Shown: positions 6,573-9,207 of the stretch, in pieces | How positions within the stretch are numbered: the stretch's first letter is position 1 | How the letters are laid out: the number at the start of each line of letters is the position of its first letter | Assembly: GCA_964453155.1 (NCBI GenBank) | Contig: CAYVQU010000196.1 | Span: 1-9,207, forward strand | Direction of reading: 5' to 3' | Origin: CAYVQU01 sp964453155 | GTDB lineage: Bacteria; Chloroflexota; Anaerolineae; Anaerolineales; UBA11858 | Length of the DNA stretch: 9,207 nt | Position numbers and translations under genes: made by a program | Notes under the pieces: model-generated | Told to the model about the DNA's origin: nothing | Databases searched by the model: none | What the model saw: only the letters and a program-made list of their open reading frames with translations

Positions 6573-7553
6573 TCATAACTCCAGCATAAACTGGAAGATC
6601 TTATCATTTAAGTCGGGCAGGCCTTCGTGACCAAAATCAGGATAGATAGCCAGGGATTTGGGGGCCGTGATCTTATTATAGGCCGCGAATTGGGTCGAGG
6701 GCGGGCAGATAGTGTCCATCAGGCCAACGGCCATCAAGGTTTCGGCCTGAATACGGGGGGCCAGATATTGGTTGTCGATATACCCCAGTTGGGTGAAGAT
6801 TTCGGTTTCACGCTCGTGCCGGGGGTCAAAGCGGCGGAACCAGGCCCGGAGTTCGTCATAGGCATCCACGTCCTGATCAATCTTCCAGACCCGCAGGTAA
6901 TCGCACAAGAAGGGGAAGACCGGGGCCGCTTTTTTGATGCGCGGTTCAAGCGCGGTGCAGGCCAGAGTCAGGCCACCGCCTTGGGAGCCACCAGTCGCGC
7001 CGACCCGGGTCTCATCGACTTCTTCCATCGCCATTACGATCTGGGCCAGTTGGGCCGTATCTAGGAAAATGGCGCGGTACAGCAGGTTTTTGGGGCCAGT
7101 ATCTAACCCCCGGACAATGTGTCCGTTTAAAGTCCAACCTTCCACCCCGCCGACATCTTCAGAACGACCGCCCTGCCCGCGACAGTCCATTGCGGCAACG
7201 GTATAACCCGCCGCGACGTAGGGGAGTTTGTCGTACCAGTCTCCCGAATTTCCAGAGTAACCGTGGAACATCAAAACTGCCGGTCCAGGTTGGGGGTCCA
7301 GGCGCAAGTCGGCGCGGATTTTGGGTTTGAGCAGTTTGGCGTATACCCGGGCGGCGCCGACTCCAGTAAAGTACATATGAAAACATTCGGCGTAATCGGT
7401 TTGGAATTCAGCCGGTATGAGTTCAACTTGGGGATCGATGGCTTGCATTTCGGCCAATGATTCATCCCAATAAGTATCAAAATCGATGGGTTTGGGGTTG
7501 GTGCCTTCGTAGAGCAGCAAGTCTTCGTAGGGCATGTCAAAAAGTAAAGGCAT
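6573..7553 (-). CDS. Acetyl-xylan esterase / cephalosporin-C deacetylase-like hydrolase (CE7)
   Basis: A 326-residue alpha/beta hydrolase of carbohydrate esterase family 7, which removes acetyl groups from xylo-oligosaccharides and similar small acetylated substrates. The start is ATG 7553, with GGAG six bases upstream. CE7 landmarks are all present: MPLLFDMPYEDLLLYEG at the N-terminus, the RGQGG motif (125-129), the nucleophile Ser190 in GGSQGG, acid Asp280 in GLMDTICPP, and His309 in the HE motif of FGHEGL. The length is normal for the family. There is no signal peptide, as usual for CE7 enzymes, which act inside the cell after oligomer uptake. It follows the TIM-barrel gene by 90 bases in the same direction, and with it and the Gfo/Idh dehydrogenase suggests use of acetylated plant-type sugars. 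The exact substrate is not determined. Confidence 0.92.
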   Translation of the reverse strand: MPLLFDMPYEDLLLYEGTNPKPIDFDTYWDESLAEMQAIDPQVELIPAEFQTDYAECFHMYFTGVGAARVYAKLLKPKIRADLRLDPQPGPAVLMFHGYSGNSGDWYDKLPYVAAGYTVAAMDCRGQGGRSEDVGGVEGWTLNGHIVRGLDTGPKNLLYRAIFLDTAQLAQIVMAMEEVDETRVGATGGSQGGGLTLACTALEPRIKKAAPVFPFLCDYLRVWKIDQDVDAYDELRAWFRRFDPRHERETEIFTQLGYIDNQYLAPRIQAETLMAVGLMDTICPPSTQFAAYNKITAPKSLAIYPDFGHEGLPDLNDKIFQFMLEL

Positions 7554-7574
7554 TTGTTACTCCTTTTTTGAATG

Positions 7575-7637
7575 GGGAATCGGGATTGCGGAATGTAGAT
7601 TTTGATTTGCTAACCGAAATCCGCTTTCCAATTTCCG
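7575..7637. repeat. Imperfect inverted repeat between TIM-barrel and esterase genes
   Basis: GGGAATCGGGATTGCGGA (7575-7592) can pair with TCCGCTTTCCAATTTCCG (7620-7637) at 12 of 18 positions across a 27-base loop. CCGAAAT also occurs twice directly (7614-7620 and 7635-7641). It fills most of the 90-base spacer. It may be a decayed copy of an intergenic palindromic repeat; no T tract marks it as a terminator. Confidence 0.35.
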
Positions 7638-7643
7638 AAATTT

Positions 7644-8471
7644 TTATGCAATAATTGGTCTGATCCACTCCACAAACTGGGGGAAGATTTCCTCCGGTTC
7701 CGGCAAATTGGGGTGCCAGCGTTTTTCGTGTTCGAAGAGCAACCAGTCGTCGTAGCCGTTGGCATGCAGGAGGGCAATCGATTCAGTCAGAGGCAGTTCT
7801 CCGGTGCCCGGGGCCACATAGTGCCAGCCGTCGTCCATCGCCAGGGGAGAATCCGGATCATAGGTGGCATCTTTGACATGCGTGTAACCCACCCGCGGGC
7901 CAACTGCAGCAAACGAATCTCCCGGTTTTTCCCGGCCCACCCGCCAGGTGTGGCCCATGTCCCAGAGCGCGCCAAAAGCCGGGTTGGGGATGTTGTCGAG
8001 CAGGAGTTTGCAGTGTTCAGCCTGGACCCAGTTATCATGAGTCTCGAACAACCACAGCAGGTCGCGGGCGCCGTCCAGTTCCAGGATTTTTTCGATGCAG
8101 TCGCAGCCAAATTGGGCCAGTTCTTGATGCGAATATTTCTCCAGATTGCCGCCGCCGAACATACGGATATTAACCGCCCCGAAATTCTTGGCGACTTCCA
8201 CGGTCCGCCGGGCTTCTTCCAGGTTGGATTCGAGTGCGTCGGGATCACAGACCTTCAGGCTGGTGCTGATCCCACTGACGGCCAGACCGGCCTCGTCGAG
8301 TTGGCGTTTGGTTGCCGTGGCTTGAGTGGTGAACATGGGGAGCTTGGTAACATCAATTTCGTCCAGGTATCCTCTGAAATCCACGCCGTCGAAACCGTAC
8401 TTCTGGCCACGGGCGCAGATCATGTCTAAATCCCATTCCGGGCAGCCTAAGGTCATAAAGCTAATTTTCAT
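7644..8471 (-). CDS. Sugar phosphate isomerase/epimerase-like TIM barrel
   Basis: A 275-residue protein of the xylose-isomerase-like TIM-barrel superfamily (AP endonuclease family 2), which includes IolE, IolI and ketose 3-epimerases. The start is ATG 8471, with AGGA six bases upstream. It begins MKISFMTLGCPEWDLDMICA, continues with YGFDGVDFRG (25-34, an early barrel strand), and keeps the likely metal ligands Glu143 (LFETHD), Asp171 and His174 (LWDMGH), His198 (THVKDA) and Glu247 (LLFEHEKRW). The full metal set suggests an active divalent-metal enzyme isomerising or epimerising a sugar or sugar acid, but the substrate cannot be assigned. Such proteins are often encoded beside Gfo/Idh/MocA dehydrogenases, as here, and may act on the 3-keto sugar the dehydrogenase produces. 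Confidence 0.9.
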   Translation of the reverse strand: MKISFMTLGCPEWDLDMICARGQKYGFDGVDFRGYLDEIDVTKLPMFTTQATATKRQLDEAGLAVSGISTSLKVCDPDALESNLEEARRTVEVAKNFGAVNIRMFGGGNLEKYSHQELAQFGCDCIEKILELDGARDLLWLFETHDNWVQAEHCKLLLDNIPNPAFGALWDMGHTWRVGREKPGDSFAAVGPRVGYTHVKDATYDPDSPLAMDDGWHYVAPGTGELPLTESIALLHANGYDDWLLFEHEKRWHPNLPEPEEIFPQFVEWIRPIIA

Positions 8472-8486
8472 GATTTATCCTGATGG

Positions 8487-8610
8487 AACGCGGACACCGT
8501 GCCGGTACGGCGTAACGCTGATATAATGAATTTTCGCGGATTTTTGAGTTGCATTAAAAAAATCCGCGTTGATTCGCGTTTAGCGTAGCGACATCCGCGT
8601 CATTCGCGTT
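8487..8610. repeat. Palindromic repeat region of CGCGGAT/ATCCGCG units
   Basis: This fills nearly the whole 139-base gap between two genes. CGCGGATTTTT (8535-8545) pairs perfectly with AAAAATCCGCG (8558-8568) around a 12-base loop. AT[C/T]CGCG units follow at 8562, 8572, 8593 and 8602, and an inverted relative, AACGCGGA, lies at 8487-8494, complementary to TCCGCGTT at 8563-8570. The region ends exactly at the stop codon of the Gfo/Idh gene. The layout resembles intergenic REP-like repeats made of 'CGCGGAT' units that I recall from several environmental phyla. It could fold as a large structured RNA element between the two genes and might reduce read-through. Confidence 0.6.
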
Positions 8611-9207
8611 CTATTGAAATGATTCATTCAAATTGGTTATTTCCTGCTCGCGGACGGTTTTCTCAAACCGCGAGTTATTAATCAATTCGTCGAGTTTGGC
8701 GGCGTAGGTCTCAGCATCAAAGGGCATCTCGATGGGGTGGCCGAGGAAAGATGAGAGCATGATGGCGTTGCCCAAGGTTAGGGAGTGGATGCCTTCGACC
8801 GCCGGGGCGACCAGTTCTTCGCCGTGGAGAATGGCGTTGGCGAAATTTTCAGTGGTCAGCCGGTGACCGGATTCGCCGTGGTGCTGGTAGGGCACGTCGA
8901 TGACCCAGTTTTCGACCGGGGTGTAGCCACTCTCAGATTTCTCAATTTGCTCGAACATGGAGTAACGGTTGCGGTAGAAGGTGATTTTTCCATCCTCAAA
9001 GATGAGCTTACCCTTCTCGCCGATGATCTCCAGCCGGTTCGTCCCTGGGGATTCGGCCGTGGAGGTGATGATGTGACCGACCATCCCATTCTCGTATTCC
9101 AGGTAGCCGGTGACATCGTCTTCGACCTCGATATTGTGATATTTACCGATGGACGCAAACCCGGCCACCCGCTGGGGCATCCCGACGAACCACTGGTACA
9201 GGTCTAA
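8611..9207 (-). CDS. Gfo/Idh/MocA family dehydrogenase, C-terminal part (partial)
   Basis: The last 198 residues of an NAD(P)-dependent oxidoreductase acting on sugars or cyclitols; the reading frame is open to the right edge of the window, so the Rossmann N-terminus lies outside. The frame begins LDLYQWFVGMPQRVAGFASI, the usual strand after the catalytic segment, so an internal Met at 9180 is not the start. The C-terminal alpha/beta domain shows DDVTGYLEYENGMVGHI, then GTNRLEIIGEKGKL, and the closing block ENFANAILHGEELVAPAVEG followed by HSLTLGNAIMLSSFLGHPIE, all typical of the family. The TAG stop abuts the palindromic repeat region. It is the first gene seen of the sugar-metabolism set and precedes the TIM-barrel gene by 139 bases. 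Substrate unknown. Confidence 0.9.
   Translation of the reverse strand, partial: LDLYQWFVGMPQRVAGFASIGKYHNIEVEDDVTGYLEYENGMVGHIITSTAESPGTNRLEIIGEKGKLIFEDGKITFYRNRYSMFEQIEKSESGYTPVENWVIDVPYQHHGESGHRLTTENFANAILHGEELVAPAVEGIHSLTLGNAIMLSSFLGHPIEMPFDAETYAAKLDELINNSRFEKTVREQEITNLNESFQ

Noticed and set aside
6934..7206. Plus- and minus-strand open frames inside the CE7 esterase gene
   Set aside because: All are alternative frames of a gene whose catalytic triad and family motifs are intact; none has a ribosome binding site or recognisable domain.
7713..8429. Long plus-strand open frame of 238 codons
   Set aside because: It lies wholly opposite the TIM-barrel gene, whose product has clear family motifs and metal ligands. 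The opposite frame shows no recognisable domain and is explained by GC-rich codon use.
8519..8535. AT-rich TTATAT on the minus strand before the TIM-barrel gene as a -10 box
   Set aside because: No acceptable -35 hexamer lies 16-18 bases upstream, and the region belongs to the palindromic repeat, so I do not call a promoter.
8562..8608. Short repeated units as a CRISPR array
   Set aside because: Units are only 7-9 bases, spaced irregularly at 9-21 bases and partly inverted, with no spacer-sized unique sequence and no cas genes.

Overview
The window comes from a bacterial chromosome or metagenome contig. Every gene I can support is on the minus strand, so transcription runs from high to low coordinates. 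The mix of genes suggests a member of the Chloroflexota, probably Anaerolineae-like: a 900-residue MalT/LuxR-type STAND regulator, a small protein of the 'QGRLDESWSDWF' type, lipoprotein beta-propellers, a CE7 esterase, a xylose-isomerase-like TIM barrel and a Gfo/Idh/MocA dehydrogenase. This placement comes from family recognition alone, not from a marker gene. Base composition is moderate, and by eye the right-hand metabolic genes look more GC-rich than the left-hand lipoprotein genes.

Right part (about 5.8-9.2 kb), read in transcription order: the 3' part of a Gfo/Idh/MocA dehydrogenase (cut by the window edge), a palindromic intergenic repeat region, a sugar isomerase/epimerase-like TIM barrel, an acetyl-xylan esterase/cephalosporin-C deacetylase-like hydrolase (CE7), a hairpin-containing spacer, and a CsgA/sniffer-like short-chain dehydrogenase. 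The first three form a plausible sugar-catabolism set: oxidation or isomerisation of unusual sugars plus removal of acetyl groups from oligosaccharides. The dehydrogenase is followed within about 20 bases by the large MalT/LuxR-like regulator, whose gene ends at a strong intrinsic terminator near 2.98-3.02 kb.

Left part (0-2.95 kb): beyond that terminator lies a tight three-gene set with gaps of 10 and 13 bases. It encodes an 87-residue protein that starts at a TTG behind an excellent Shine-Dalgarno sequence, then two tandem paralogous lipoproteins, each folding as an eight-bladed PQQ-type beta-propeller. A weak terminator-like hairpin follows. Then a good sigma-70-type promoter drives a further lipoprotein gene, of which only the first 36 codons are in the window.

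No RNA gene, CRISPR array, insertion sequence or transposase was seen. The points most worth a second look are the cassette of small protein plus twin propeller lipoproteins, the terminator and palindrome between the regulator and that cassette, the palindromic repeat region beside the Gfo/Idh gene, and the long hairpin before the short-chain dehydrogenase.
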